From Thalassobacterium sedimentorum (GTDB taxonomy: Bacteria; Verrucomicrobiota; Verrucomicrobiia; Opitutales; Coraliomargaritaceae): a stretch of DNA of 64,000 nucleotides. The position numbers were made by a program, and so were the translations under genes. Every line of letters starts with the position of its first letter. Within the stretch, counting starts at the first letter, position 1. This document shows positions 35,292 to 44,320 of the stretch, piece by piece. The stretch is taken from NCBI RefSeq assembly GCF_031127905.1, contig NZ_JARXIC010000001.1, positions 62,001 through 126,000 on the forward strand, read 5' to 3'. The notes under the pieces were generated by a model, which was not told the DNA's origin, searched no databases, and was given only the letters and a program-made list of their open reading frames with translations.

Positions 35292-36353
35292 TCAGCGAGG
35301 CCGCTCTACAAATCCCGCTTTGCGATAAGCCTTCGCCAGCACTTTATATGCGCGCCGCTGTGCCACTTCAGCACCACTCTTTAGCACGCTCTCCAAATAA
35401 GCCTTATCGGTAATCAATTCTTTATATTTAGTCTGCACAGGTTCGAGCACGCTAATGACTGCATCAGCGACCTCTTGCTTTAGGCGACCATAGCCTTCGC
35501 CCCGCAATGAATCTTCAATATCAGCGATCGCACGGCCACTCATGGCAGAATAAATTTGCAGCAAATTACTCACTCCAGGCTTGTCCTCGCTAGACACGAT
35601 CTCACTGCCGGAGTCTGTCACTGCACTCATAATCTTCTTTTTCAACGTAGTAGGTTCATCCAGAAGATAGAGTGTAGCGTTCTGATTGTCGTCACTTTTT
35701 GACATTTTGCGCTCTGGATTTTGCAGTGACATAATGCGGGCACCCTGCTTCGGAATGAAGGCCTCGGGGATCGTAAAGGTGTCTGAATAATTGTGATTAA
35801 ACCGCTGCGCCAAGTCACGGCACAGTTCTAAGTGCTGACGCTGGTCGTTGCCAACGGGAACCGCATCAGCATTATACAGCAGAATATCTGCTGCCATCAA
35901 CACAGGATACATCAGCAAACCTGAATTAACAGAAGCACCGGCACGAGCGCCGTCGTGAGTAAATTTTAAATCGTTCCCCTCCCCTACATTAAAGCCCAGC
36001 TTGGCAGCCTTCTCCTTAAACTGAGTCATGCGCTGTAAGTCACCGATCGGCGTGATACAACTAAGCAACCATGCCAACTCAGTATGGCCGATCACGTGAG
36101 ATTGCACAAAAATATTTGAGCGTGTAGGATCCAAGCCGCAAGCGATGTACTGCGCCACACAAGAAAGCGTGTTTTTACGCAACTCAGCTGGACTATATTT
36201 TACCGTGATCGCATGCATATTAACCACGCCGAAATAACACTCATAGTCGTCGAGCATGGTCGTCCAATTCTTTACCGCACCCAGGTAATTACCCAGCGTC
36301 AATTGACCGGTAGGTTGTGCACATGTTAGAATGACTGGCTTTGCTTCGCTCAT
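35292..36353 (-). CDS. trpS: Tryptophanyl-tRNA synthetase
   Basis: Class I synthetase that charges tRNA-Trp, 353 residues from ATG 36353. The frame continues open to 36455, but SEAKPVILTCAQPTGQLTLGNYLGAVKNW is the expected family start and the upstream residues look like noise. The HIGH-equivalent is TGQLTLGNY (about 13-21), substrate-pocket region is VLMAADILLYNADAVPVGNDQRQHLELCRDLAQRFN around 150-185 in pieces, and KMSKS is intact (KMSKSDDNQ, about 214-222). It is complete. It is a single-gene unit with 253 bp upstream before the DeoR-family regulator stop. Confidence 0.97.
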   Translation of the reverse strand: MSEAKPVILTCAQPTGQLTLGNYLGAVKNWTTMLDDYECYFGVVNMHAITVKYSPAELRKNTLSCVAQYIACGLDPTRSNIFVQSHVIGHTELAWLLSCITPIGDLQRMTQFKEKAAKLGFNVGEGNDLKFTHDGARAGASVNSGLLMYPVLMAADILLYNADAVPVGNDQRQHLELCRDLAQRFNHNYSDTFTIPEAFIPKQGARIMSLQNPERKMSKSDDNQNATLYLLDEPTTLKKKIMSAVTDSGSEIVSSEDKPGVSNLLQIYSAMSGRAIADIEDSLRGEGYGRLKQEVADAVISVLEPVQTKYKELITDKAYLESVLKSGAEVAQRRAYKVLAKAYRKAGFVERPR

Positions 36354-36566
36354 AAGACTTCGATTGACGGCAGCAGAAGCGCGCTTGTCAACCCAACTTC
36401 TCGCATTCGCACCTGATGGATGAGCAAGCAAAGAATAGCCAGCAACAGGAAACATGCACTACACCTCAGAATCCATGGTGCGTATACGAATAGACACGAC
36501 GCAACACCCTTCCCCGGTACTTAGCATTGTCCGTCATACGTAATGAATAGATCACACTTGGCCTTA

Positions 36567-36599
36567 CCGAATCAAAAGTCCACAAAGTCCATGATTCGG
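36567..36599 (-). other. Inverted repeat just after the glycerol repressor gene
   Basis: An 8-bp perfect stem (36567-36574 with 36592-36599) begins 8 bp beyond the stop of the DeoR-family gene. The loop contains a repeated aaagtcca. No T-run follows on the minus strand, so a terminator role is plausible but not secure. The rest of the 36354-36606 spacer shows nothing else I can name. Confidence 0.4.
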
Positions 36600-36606
36600 A
36601 TTCATG

Positions 36607-37383
36607 CTAAGCTTCCTTCGGTAATTCAGCCACGATCACTCGAATCCCCGCTCTCTCATACAACTTAAGTAGGCCGGAAGCCGCCCGGTCATCGGTTACC
36701 AACACTGAAAACTGACTGATTTCACCAAAAATAAAGGGGCTCTTTTGCTCCAATTTTGTGGAATCACAGACCACACACACATTTTCAGCACGTGGAATCA
36801 GGCGTTCCTTGAGTACAGCTTGCCCGGGATTCACCTCCGAAGCTCCCAACAAATGATGCAATCCGTCCACGCCGACAAAAAGCCATTTAATGACAAAACG
36901 CTTCAAAGCATCCTCTGCCATTGCGCCTACATACGAACGCGAACGTTCTTCATAAGCACCGCCAGTGCAAATCAAGTCACAATTTGGACGACCGCCCAAG
37001 GCCACAATGACGTGGTGTGCGTTTGTCAGTACCGTCAATGGCACCTGAGGCAAATAATTCGTCATCGTCAACACAGTTGAGCTTGCGTCCAGAAAGATCG
37101 TGTCATTGGGCTGAATTAATTGCACCGCAGCACGAGCAACTACCGATTTCTCAAAGCGATTGGTCGATTGCCGCGCTGGCAGCGGCATATCATGCCGCGC
37201 ATCAGTAATACGCGTAGCTCCGCCATGTATCCGGATCACACGCTTCTCGCCTGCCAAAGCTTCCAAGTCCTTACGGATTGTCTCGTTCGTCACTTCAAAT
37301 TCACGAGCTAACTCTATGCTTTTAACCGATCCTTCTGCCTCGATTCGACGCAAAATAAACTCCTGACGTTGAGAAGGTAACAT
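36607..37383 (-). CDS. glpR: DeoR-family regulator, probably the glycerol repressor GlpR
   Basis: 258 residues with the DeoR architecture: an N-terminal winged helix (RQEFILRRIEAEGSVKSIELA, then FEVTNETIRKDLEAL as the recognition helix, about 5-40) followed by a sugar-phosphate-binding DeoR-C domain (about 75-235, NDTIFLDASSTVLTM and VGVDGLH). It reads divergently from glpF-glpK-porin-glpD across a 270-bp AT-rich spacer, which strongly suggests it represses those genes and responds to glycerol-3-phosphate. This assignment is from context; the DNA-binding specificity is not shown. The gene has its own direction and a possible hairpin after its stop. Confidence 0.85.
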   Translation of the reverse strand: MLPSQRQEFILRRIEAEGSVKSIELAREFEVTNETIRKDLEALAGEKRVIRIHGGATRITDARHDMPLPARQSTNRFEKSVVARAAVQLIQPNDTIFLDASSTVLTMTNYLPQVPLTVLTNAHHVIVALGGRPNCDLICTGGAYEERSRSYVGAMAEDALKRFVIKWLFVGVDGLHHLLGASEVNPGQAVLKERLIPRAENVCVVCDSTKLEQKSPFIFGEISQFSVLVTDDRAASGLLKLYERAGIRVIVAELPKEA

Positions 37384-37653
37384 TTTTCTATAGGGTTATT
37401 CTTTGAGAAATTCAGAATCCTAAATTGGAATTCACAAGTTATACACCTTCTAAATATTGGAAATCAAAGAAATTCTTTTTGGATTAAGACTAAAAGTCCA
37501 AGAATAAACGCCTAAATTTTGTATTACACTAAGAAATCAAAACATAAATAAATACATAAGATACTTACAACAAATAACTTGCAAAATAAATAAACATATT
37601 TATTAATATAGACCTACCATTTCAACTATAACCCAAAAAACCAAAATACCCCA
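37384..37653. promoter_or_regulatory. AT-rich divergent control region of the glycerol genes
   Basis: 270 bp, markedly richer in A and T than the flanking genes, and A-rich on the plus strand toward glpF. It must hold the promoters of glpR (minus) and glpF (plus). I could not find the E. coli GlpR operator pattern (ATGTTCG-type inverted repeat). A cluster of ggaatt/gaatcc-like half sites is present near 37408-37430, and repeated aaat/aaaataa runs near 37540-37600 could be UP elements. Confidence 0.6.
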
Positions 37654-38400
37654 ATGCATCCTTACTTTGCTGAAGTACTCGGTACCGCACTCCTGATTCT
37701 ATTCGGAAACGGAGTTGTCGCGAATGTCCTCCTCTCTAAATCCAAAGCTGAAAATGGCGGATGGATTGTCATTACCTTAGGCTGGGGGCTTGCCGTCGCT
37801 CTAGCAGTCTACGTCGTGGGGCGCGTTTCCGGCGCGCACATTAACCCCGCAGTCACCATTGGCCTGGCTAGCATAGGAGCCTTCGAATGGTCTCAAGTGC
37901 CTGGATACATCCTCTCGCAAATTGCGGGTGGTTTCATCGGTTCCGTACTGGTCTACCTCAGTTTCTATGCACACTGGGAAGAAACAGAAGACCCTGGCCT
38001 AATATTGGCCTGCCACAGCACCTCTCCAGCCATTCGAAAATTTGGTCCAGCATTTATGACTGAATTCATCGGCACTGTAATCCTCGTCTTTTGTATTCTG
38101 GCTCTCGGCAAAGTGGCTCTCGGCGCAGATAGCACACAACTGGCATGGACCACAGCAATGGGCACATGGTTTGGGCCTTTGCTAGTTGGCCTACTAGTGC
38201 TTGCAATTGGCCTATCTTTAGGTGGCCCAACAGGCTATGCCATCAACCCTGCCCGCGACTTAGGCCCACGCCTCGCTCATACCATACTACCTATTAAAGG
38301 CAAAGGCAGTTCAGACTGGAGCTACGCATGGGTTCCGATTGTCGCTCCGATTCTAGGAGCCATCGCCGGCGCACAACTCTTCGTCTATTCCGCACTCTAA
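37654..38400 (+). CDS. glpF: Glycerol uptake facilitator (aquaglyceroporin)
   Basis: 248-residue MIP-family channel with six helices and two half-helices. Both NPA boxes are intact: [11 protein letters not shown] (about 69-79) and [12 protein letters not shown] (about 193-204); the Asp after the second NPAR is the residue that separates glycerol facilitators from water-specific aquaporins. It lets glycerol diffuse across the inner membrane. It is the first gene of glpF-glpK-porin-glpD, 34 bp before glpK, on the strand opposite to the DeoR-family regulator. The ATG fits the family start. Confidence 0.96.
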   Translation: MHPYFAEVLGTALLILFGNGVVANVLLSKSKAENGGWIVITLGWGLAVALAVYVVGRVSGAHINPAVTIGLASIGAFEWSQVPGYILSQIAGGFIGSVLVYLSFYAHWEETEDPGLILACHSTSPAIRKFGPAFMTEFIGTVILVFCILALGKVALGADSTQLAWTTAMGTWFGPLLVGLLVLAIGLSLGGPTGYAINPARDLGPRLAHTILPIKGKGSSDWSYAWVPIVAPILGAIAGAQLFVYSAL

Positions 38401-38434
38401 ACATTCACCTCACCCTCAACCCAAATACAATACC

Positions 38435-39943
38435 ATGTCTCAAGAAAAATACATTCTCGCATTCGACCAAGGCACTACCAGCTCCCGCTCTATCATCTTT
38501 GATCACGACGGCAAAGTATGCGCCGTCGCTCAAAAAGAATTTCGACAAATTTACCCCAAGCCAGGTTGGGTGGAGCACGACCCAATGGAAATCTGGTCCA
38601 GCCAAAGTTCCACCGCTGCCGAAGCAATCTCACGCGCCGACCTATCGGCAGATTCCATCGCTGCGGTTGGTGTCACCAATCAACGCGAGACAACTATCGT
38701 CTGGGACAAAAACACTGGTAAACCAGTCTATAACGCCATCGTTTGGCAAGATCGTCGCACTGCCGACTATTGCCGCAAGCTCAAAGAAGAAGGCATCGAA
38801 GCCATGGTCACTGAAAAGACCGGCCTGCGCTTAGACCCTTACTTTGCTGGCACAAAGGTTCGTTGGATCCTAGAAAACGTCGCCGGCGCACGCGAAAAGG
38901 CCGAAGCGGGTAAACTGCTGTTTGGCACTGTGGATTCATGGCTGGTTTGGCAACTCACCGGCCATAAGGTGCACGTCACCGATATCACCAACGCCAGCCG
39001 CACACTCTTCTACAACATCGAACTAGATGGCTGGGACGATGAGCTGCTGGAACTCTTTGATATCCCGCGCAGTATGTTGCCCGAAATCAAATCCTGCTCT
39101 GAAGTCTATGGGCACGTAGAGAAAAACCTCTACCCGGGCGGCGCCCCCATTGCTGGGATCGCCGGCGACCAACATGCTGCCCTCTTCGGACAAGCTTGCT
39201 TCGAACCTGGCATGGCGAAGAACACCTACGGCACCGGCTGTTTCTTACTCATGAATATGGGCGAGAAACCTATTCGTTCGAAGAACAATCTACTCACCAC
39301 CGTCGCTTGGCGCATCGGCGACAAAACTGAATATGCACTCGAAGGTTCGATCTTTATCGGTGGCGCCGTAGTGCAATGGATTCGTGACGAATTACAACTC
39401 GTTCGTACTGCACAAGAACTGGATGCACTTGCAGCAACAGTCGAAGACGCCGGTGGCCTCTTCCTGGTGCCAGCATTCGCGGGCTTGGGTGCACCTCATT
39501 GGGACCCTTACGCCCGCGGGGCTGCACTCGGTATTACACGTGGCACCAATCGTGCACATTTCTGCCGTGCGGCACTTGAATCGATTGCCTTCCAAAGCGC
39601 TGACCTCATCACTGCAATGGAGAAAGATAGCGGTATTTCACTCAAAGAACTACGCGTTGACGGCGGCGCCTGCCAAAGCGATCCACTGCTACAATTCCAA
39701 GCAGACCTCTTGCAAACTGAAGTCATTCGCCCCAAGTGCATCGAGACCACAGCCCTCGGCGCCGCTTACCTCGCCGGCCTCGCAGTCGGCTTCTGGAAGA
39801 GCCGCGACTCGATCACCAAACGCTGGGAACAAGAGCGCTCCTTTGAGCCTCAACGTAAAGCTGAAGACATGACCGCTCTCACTGCCGGGTGGAACAAGGC
39901 CCTCGAACGCTCCAAGAAGTGGGAAGACGCCGTCGACGAATAA
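38435..39943 (+). CDS. glpK: Glycerol kinase
   Basis: 502-residue FGGY-family kinase that phosphorylates glycerol to glycerol-3-phosphate. The N-terminal phosphate loop [14 protein letters not shown] (about 10-23) is diagnostic for glycerol kinase; other family blocks are [36 protein letters not shown] and the C-terminal [20 protein letters not shown]. Length equals that of the E. coli enzyme. It traps glycerol entering through GlpF, and its product feeds GlpD or phospholipid synthesis (pgsA at 6.8-7.3 kb). In the operon it is followed by a porin gene 46 bp downstream. Confidence 0.98.
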   Translation: MSQEKYILAFDQGTTSSRSIIFDHDGKVCAVAQKEFRQIYPKPGWVEHDPMEIWSSQSSTAAEAISRADLSADSIAAVGVTNQRETTIVWDKNTGKPVYNAIVWQDRRTADYCRKLKEEGIEAMVTEKTGLRLDPYFAGTKVRWILENVAGAREKAEAGKLLFGTVDSWLVWQLTGHKVHVTDITNASRTLFYNIELDGWDDELLELFDIPRSMLPEIKSCSEVYGHVEKNLYPGGAPIAGIAGDQHAALFGQACFEPGMAKNTYGTGCFLLMNMGEKPIRSKNNLLTTVAWRIGDKTEYALEGSIFIGGAVVQWIRDELQLVRTAQELDALAATVEDAGGLFLVPAFAGLGAPHWDPYARGAALGITRGTNRAHFCRAALESIAFQSADLITAMEKDSGISLKELRVDGGACQSDPLLQFQADLLQTEVIRPKCIETTALGAAYLAGLAVGFWKSRDSITKRWEQERSFEPQRKAEDMTALTAGWNKALERSKKWEDAVDE

Positions 39944-39989
39944 GCCACACATACGACACCAGACAAACAACTCCAGTCATTCCACACCC

Positions 39990-41219
39990 ATGAAATCCTA
40001 CCCCACCATCCTCAGTTTATGCAGCCTCGCACTACTCCCAAACATAATTTTTGGAGCCGACGAATCGCCCTACCTCTTCGGAGATTGGGGCGGGGCTCGC
40101 ACTGAACTTGCCGACAAAGGCGTCTCGCTTAACCTGTTTCACATCTTCGATGTGTATGACGACTTCTCTGGTGCCGCCGAAAGCGGCGGCACCTACTTTG
40201 GTCGTCAACGCGTCGCCATTGACCTCGACTTAGAAAAACTTCTAGGTTGGGAAAATAGCTACATCGCAATCAGCGGCGTGCACCAATACGGAAACAACTA
40301 CAATCGCTCTCGCTTCGGAGTATTCACTAACCCGAGTTCAATCGAAGGCACAGAAACCACCCGCTTGGCCAATATCTATTTTGGTCAAAGTTTGTTCGAC
40401 GGACAGGTAAATTATCAGATCGGAAAAGTGGATGGCGTGGGTGCCTTTGGCTCACAAGAATATGGCAGCTCCTTCATGAACGATGAGTTCGCCTATGTAG
40501 CCAATGCCATCTTCGGTAGTGCACTCCCCTTCGATCCGGCCCAGAAGCTCGGTTTGATTGTGGAATATCAACCCAACGGCACGCAACTCTACCTCAAAGG
40601 CGGCGTCTTTGATTCCAATCAATTGGATGCCTATGCAGATGATCACAACGGCCTTAGTTTTGACTGGGAGGGGCCAATTGCCTATGCCGCGGAGCTTGGT
40701 TACCGTTCGGATCCTGATAAGACAGATAAACCGGGCTTCGTCAAATTAGGCTTCCATTACAACACGGGCAATTTTGCAAACTTCCTAGGCACGACAGAAG
40801 ACGAGAATAACAAGCTCATCTACCTGAGTGCTGGCCGCACCTTGCACAACTTCGACAGTCAACAACAACGACGTATCGACGGCTCGATCACTTGGGTACA
40901 CGCCCCCGAAGATCGTAACCTCTATGCTGATGAGCTCATCTTCGTTCTTCGTGCAATCGGCCCCTTCGCCGCCCGTCCGAACGATGAACTCGGCCTCGGT
41001 GTAGTCGCTGCTTATATCAGCGATGATTATTCAGATGCCTCTCAAAGCGCTGGTGGCCCCGTCGCCGAAGAAGAATACACCGTGGAACTGTCCTACAAAG
41101 CAGCCATCACACCGTGGTTCCAATTACAACCCAGCTTACAAGCCGTCATGAATCCGGCTGGCGACACTGATCGCGACACCGTCTGGATCGCGGGCTTACG
41201 CTCCGTGATCACATTCTAG
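39990..41219 (+). CDS. OprB-type porin of the glycerol operon
   Basis: 409 residues with a signal peptide (about 1-22, ending IIFGA) and the family start FGDWGGARTELADKGVSLN (about 30-48), followed by a beta-barrel and a C-terminal LRSVITF with terminal Phe. OprB-type porins pass sugars and polyols through the outer membrane. Its position between glpK and glpD, with spacers of 46 and 33 bp and no internal terminator, indicates it serves glycerol or glycerol-containing compounds. It is a paralogue of the porin at 13869; both have DWGG(S/A)RT near the start. Cysteine-free apart from the signal peptide. The link to glycerol is by context. Confidence 0.9.
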   Translation: MKSYPTILSLCSLALLPNIIFGADESPYLFGDWGGARTELADKGVSLNLFHIFDVYDDFSGAAESGGTYFGRQRVAIDLDLEKLLGWENSYIAISGVHQYGNNYNRSRFGVFTNPSSIEGTETTRLANIYFGQSLFDGQVNYQIGKVDGVGAFGSQEYGSSFMNDEFAYVANAIFGSALPFDPAQKLGLIVEYQPNGTQLYLKGGVFDSNQLDAYADDHNGLSFDWEGPIAYAAELGYRSDPDKTDKPGFVKLGFHYNTGNFANFLGTTEDENNKLIYLSAGRTLHNFDSQQQRRIDGSITWVHAPEDRNLYADELIFVLRAIGPFAARPNDELGLGVVAAYISDDYSDASQSAGGPVAEEEYTVELSYKAAITPWFQLQPSLQAVMNPAGDTDRDTVWIAGLRSVITF

Positions 41220-41252
41220 AAATTAACTCATAATCTCAAACGAAAGCATCTC

Positions 41253-42818
41253 ATGAAAAGATCAATCTCACTCGATCGCGCACAAGCCGCCGACAAAGTT
41301 TTCGACGTAGTCATCATTGGTGGCGGGGCCTCAGGTCTCGGCGCAGCTGTCGACGCGGCCGCACGCGGACACAGCGTCGCCCTCTTCGAACAAGCCGACT
41401 TCGCCAAAGGTACTTCTAGCCGCTCCACCAAGCTCGTGCACGGTGGTGTCCGCTACCTGCAACAAGGCAACGTCTCCTTAGTATTGGAAGCACTTCGCGA
41501 ACGCGGTCGCCTCACACAAAATGCCCCCCACCTGGTGCACTCACAGTCCTTTGTCATTCCAAACTACTCTTGGTGGGAAGGCCCCTTCTACGGCATCGGC
41601 ATGAAAGTCTACGACCAACTCGCAGGCAAACTGGGGCTCTCCCCGTCACGCCATCTCAGCAAAAAAGAGACTGTCGAGTTAATCCCGACCGTTGAGCAAA
41701 ACAAACTGGTCGGCGGCGTCGTCTACCACGACGGTCAATTCGATGACTCTCGCCTAGCGGTCAACCTCGCGCAAACCGCCGAAGAGCTCGGCGCTGCGAT
41801 GCTGAACTACTGCCGCTGTGTCGGACTCGTCAAAGAAAACGACGTCGTATCCGGCGTTCAAATACACGACATAGAAAACGACACTAAATTCACCGTGCGT
41901 GCCAAGAGTGTCATCAATGCGACTGGAGTTTTTGTCGACGACCTACGCAAGATGGATGAGCCACAGGCCAAAGGCATTATCGCCGTCAGCCAAGGCATCC
42001 ACATCGTGCTGCCCAAGAGCTTCCTGCCCGGCAATGCCGCCATCATGATTCCCAAGACAGCCGACGGCCGGGTGCTCTTTGCGGTGCCATGGCACGACCA
42101 CGTGATTGTCGGCACCACCGACACACCACTCGCCTCTCACAGCCTGGAACCACGCGCACTGGAAGAGGAGCGCGACTTCGTGCTCACCCACGCCTGCAAA
42201 TACTTGACCAAAGATCCTAAGCCGGAAGACGTGTTGAGCATATTTGCTGGATTGCGCCCCCTAGTTAAAGCCGGCGACGGCTCCGACACGGCGGCACTCT
42301 CGCGTGACCACAGCATCATCGTCAGCGGCAGCGGACTCATCACCCTGACCGGTGGCAAATGGACGACCTATCGCAAGATGGCCGAAGATGTGATCGAACA
42401 GGCCGAAACCTTAGGCGGGCTCGAGCACAAGCGCTGCCAAACAGAAGACATGCAAATTCACGGTTGGACACGAGCCGCCGCCAGCCAAACCAACTTGGCC
42501 AGCTATGGCTCCGATGCACTACGCATCCAAGACCTCATTAAAGAGCATCCAGAACTCGGCGAAAAAGTGCACGCCCAGCTCCCCTATCAGCAAGCAGAAG
42601 TCGTCTGGCACGCCCGCGAAGAGATGGCCCGCAGCGTCGAAGACGTATTGGCACGCCGCACTCGCGCGCTGCTGCTCAACGCCCGCGCTTCGATCGAAGC
42701 CGCCCCAATGGTGGCCAAAATCCTAGCCAAGGAACTCAGCCGCGATGCCGAATGGGAAGCCGAACAAATCCAGGCCTACACCGAACTGGCCGAAGGTTAC
42801 ATCTTCCCGACGAGCTAA
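41253..42818 (+). CDS. glpD: Aerobic glycerol-3-phosphate dehydrogenase
   Basis: 521-residue membrane-associated FAD enzyme that oxidises glycerol-3-phosphate to dihydroxyacetone phosphate and passes electrons to quinone. FAD-binding motif VIIGGGASGLGAAVDAAARG (about 20-39), the downstream block TSSRSTKLVHGGVRYLQQG (about 51-69) and the C-terminal DAO_C region with LTGGKWTTYRKMAEDV (about 366-381) are present. It is the last gene of the glycerol operon, 33 bp after the porin, and is followed by a good terminator. Complete and typical; the anaerobic GlpABC complex is not seen. Confidence 0.97.
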   Translation: MKRSISLDRAQAADKVFDVVIIGGGASGLGAAVDAAARGHSVALFEQADFAKGTSSRSTKLVHGGVRYLQQGNVSLVLEALRERGRLTQNAPHLVHSQSFVIPNYSWWEGPFYGIGMKVYDQLAGKLGLSPSRHLSKKETVELIPTVEQNKLVGGVVYHDGQFDDSRLAVNLAQTAEELGAAMLNYCRCVGLVKENDVVSGVQIHDIENDTKFTVRAKSVINATGVFVDDLRKMDEPQAKGIIAVSQGIHIVLPKSFLPGNAAIMIPKTADGRVLFAVPWHDHVIVGTTDTPLASHSLEPRALEEERDFVLTHACKYLTKDPKPEDVLSIFAGLRPLVKAGDGSDTAALSRDHSIIVSGSGLITLTGGKWTTYRKMAEDVIEQAETLGGLEHKRCQTEDMQIHGWTRAAASQTNLASYGSDALRIQDLIKEHPELGEKVHAQLPYQQAEVVWHAREEMARSVEDVLARRTRALLLNARASIEAAPMVAKILAKELSRDAEWEAEQIQAYTELAEGYIFPTS

Positions 42819-42828
42819 AGAATTCTTC

Positions 42829-42868
42829 ATTGTAGTAGTGTATACTCCATATTGTAGTAAGTGTATAC
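42829..42868 (+). repeat. Short tandem direct repeat after glpD
   Basis: The unit attgtagta(a)gtgtatac occurs at 42829-42845 and 42851-42868, differing by one inserted A and separated by a few bases (22-bp period). It lies between the glpD stop and the terminator. Function unknown; it could be a binding site for a regulator of the convergent genes or a chance duplication. Confidence 0.5.
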
Positions 42869-42871
42869 CGT

Positions 42872-42903
42872 AAGCCCGCTACGAATTTTCGTAGTGGGCT
42901 TTT
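42872..42903 (+). terminator. Intrinsic terminator of the glycerol operon
   Basis: A 13-pair stem including one G-T pair (arms 42872-42884 and 42889-42901) with a 4-nt loop attt, ending in TTTT. It overlaps the end of the convergent mpl gene by two bases and may end that gene's transcript too. Confidence 0.88.
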
Positions 42904-44314
42904 ATGGCTCTAAAAGTGCAGCCAATCGCCGTGGCAAGGCATCGAAAGAACCATTGGTTAAAAAGACAAATACACCGCCTTGCTGAGCCTTGAGTTGCTG
43001 CTGCAGATGCTCAAAGAGTTTCTCATTATTGACAAAAGCAGCCGCTTGCACTCCCCGTGCAACAAGAGATTCAGCCATCGCAACGGTGTTTAAACGCTGC
43101 TCTGGGCGCATGCGTTCCGCCCGATGCACCGCCCCGAGACAGACTCGGTCTGCCTGCGCAAGTGCGGCTTCAAATTCGACCTGAAACTGTGAAGATGCAG
43201 CCGTATTACTGCGTGGCTCAAAACAAACTGTCATCGTCCGGTCAGGATAAGCGGCTTGTAATGCCTCAATCGCCCCTGACACTGCCGTAGGATGATGAGC
43301 AAAATCCTCTAGAACAGTCCAATTCGCATCCGTGTACAACACATCCTGCCGACGACGTACGCCACCAAAATGCTCGAGCGCAGCTAGTGTAAATTCGCTT
43401 GGATCGCTGCAGCCACTGGCCAAGGCAGCTGCCAAAGCTCCCATTGCCGCATTGCGAGCATTAAACAGACCATGCAGCGGCCAGCGGACCTGCCCCCATA
43501 GTTTGCCCCGCCACACCAACTCGAACTGGGCACCCGTGGGTGCATCTTTAAAAGCACGAATGATTAAATCGTTGTTCTCACTGGTGCCGACTCGCAGCAC
43601 CTGTGTCCATGGTGCAGGTAAAAGTTCAGCAATGTGCCTATCGTCGCCATTAACGAGTGCATAGCCAGAGCTTGGAATAATGCGTAAGAGATGCCGAAAC
43701 GTGCGCTGCACGTCTTCAAGATCTCGAAAGATATCTGCATGATCGAACTCTAGATTATTAAGCACCGCAACCTGGGGGCGATAGTGGATAAATTTACTGC
43801 GCTTATCAAAGAAAGCGGAGTCATACTCATCCCCTTCGATCACAAAAGCCCGTCCTTTACCAAGTTTAGCACCTCCCGAGAGATCATTCGGCACCCCTCC
43901 GATCAACCACCCAGGCTGTGCACCCGCTTGCTCCAGCAAGTAGGCCGTCACAGTAGAAGTGGTGGTTTTTCCATGCGTTCCTGTGATCACCACAGGTTTA
44001 CGCCGTGGCAACACCGTATCATGAAACAGGGCTGGCAAAGAGATGTAAGCGACTTCCGATTGATCCAGTAACCACTCCACCTCCGGATTACCGCGACTCA
44101 TGGCATTGCCCACCACAACCTGATCCGGCTTGAGTGACGCTAAGCGAGCCGCATCAAAACCTTCCAATACATCAATTCCCGCATCCGCCAGCACATCGCA
44201 CATCGGTGGGTACACCCCAGCATCGCAGCCAAGCACCTCATGTCCTTGTTCTTTAATGAGTAATGCAGCATTTCCCATGGCAGTGCCACAGATGCCCATA
44301 AAATAGATAAGCAT
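42902..44314 (-). CDS. mpl: UDP-N-acetylmuramate:tripeptide ligase (murein recycling)
   Basis: Mpl attaches the recycled tripeptide L-Ala-gamma-D-Glu-meso-diaminopimelate to UDP-N-acetylmuramate in the cytoplasm, feeding wall turnover products back into synthesis. The 470-residue protein has the Mur ligase architecture: an N-terminal UDP-binding domain starting IYFMGICGTAMGNAALL, an ATP-binding P-loop ITGTHGKTTTSTVTA (about 112-126), the DEYDSAFFDKRSKF stretch typical of Mpl rather than MurC, and the C-terminal substrate domain (about 320-470). It shows the genome uses DAP-type peptidoglycan. It lies 6 bp after fabD on the same strand. Confidence 0.95.
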   Translation of the reverse strand: MLIYFMGICGTAMGNAALLIKEQGHEVLGCDAGVYPPMCDVLADAGIDVLEGFDAARLASLKPDQVVVGNAMSRGNPEVEWLLDQSEVAYISLPALFHDTVLPRRKPVVITGTHGKTTTSTVTAYLLEQAGAQPGWLIGGVPNDLSGGAKLGKGRAFVIEGDEYDSAFFDKRSKFIHYRPQVAVLNNLEFDHADIFRDLEDVQRTFRHLLRIIPSSGYALVNGDDRHIAELLPAPWTQVLRVGTSENNDLIIRAFKDAPTGAQFELVWRGKLWGQVRWPLHGLFNARNAAMGALAAALASGCSDPSEFTLAALEHFGGVRRRQDVLYTDANWTVLEDFAHHPTAVSGAIEALQAAYPDRTMTVCFEPRSNTAASSQFQVEFEAALAQADRVCLGAVHRAERMRPEQRLNTVAMAESLVARGVQAAAFVNNEKLFEHLQQQLKAQQGGVFVFLTNGSFDALPRRLAALLEP

Positions 44315-44320
44315 CAGAGA

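Noticed and set aside
36354-36455. Longer start for trpS
   Set aside because: The added 34 residues are unlike any TrpS N-terminus; ATG 36353 fits.
37384-37653. E. coli-type GlpR operators or a sigma-54 promoter in the glycerol control region
   Set aside because: No ATGTTCG-type inverted repeat and no TGGCAC-N5-TTGC pair was found.
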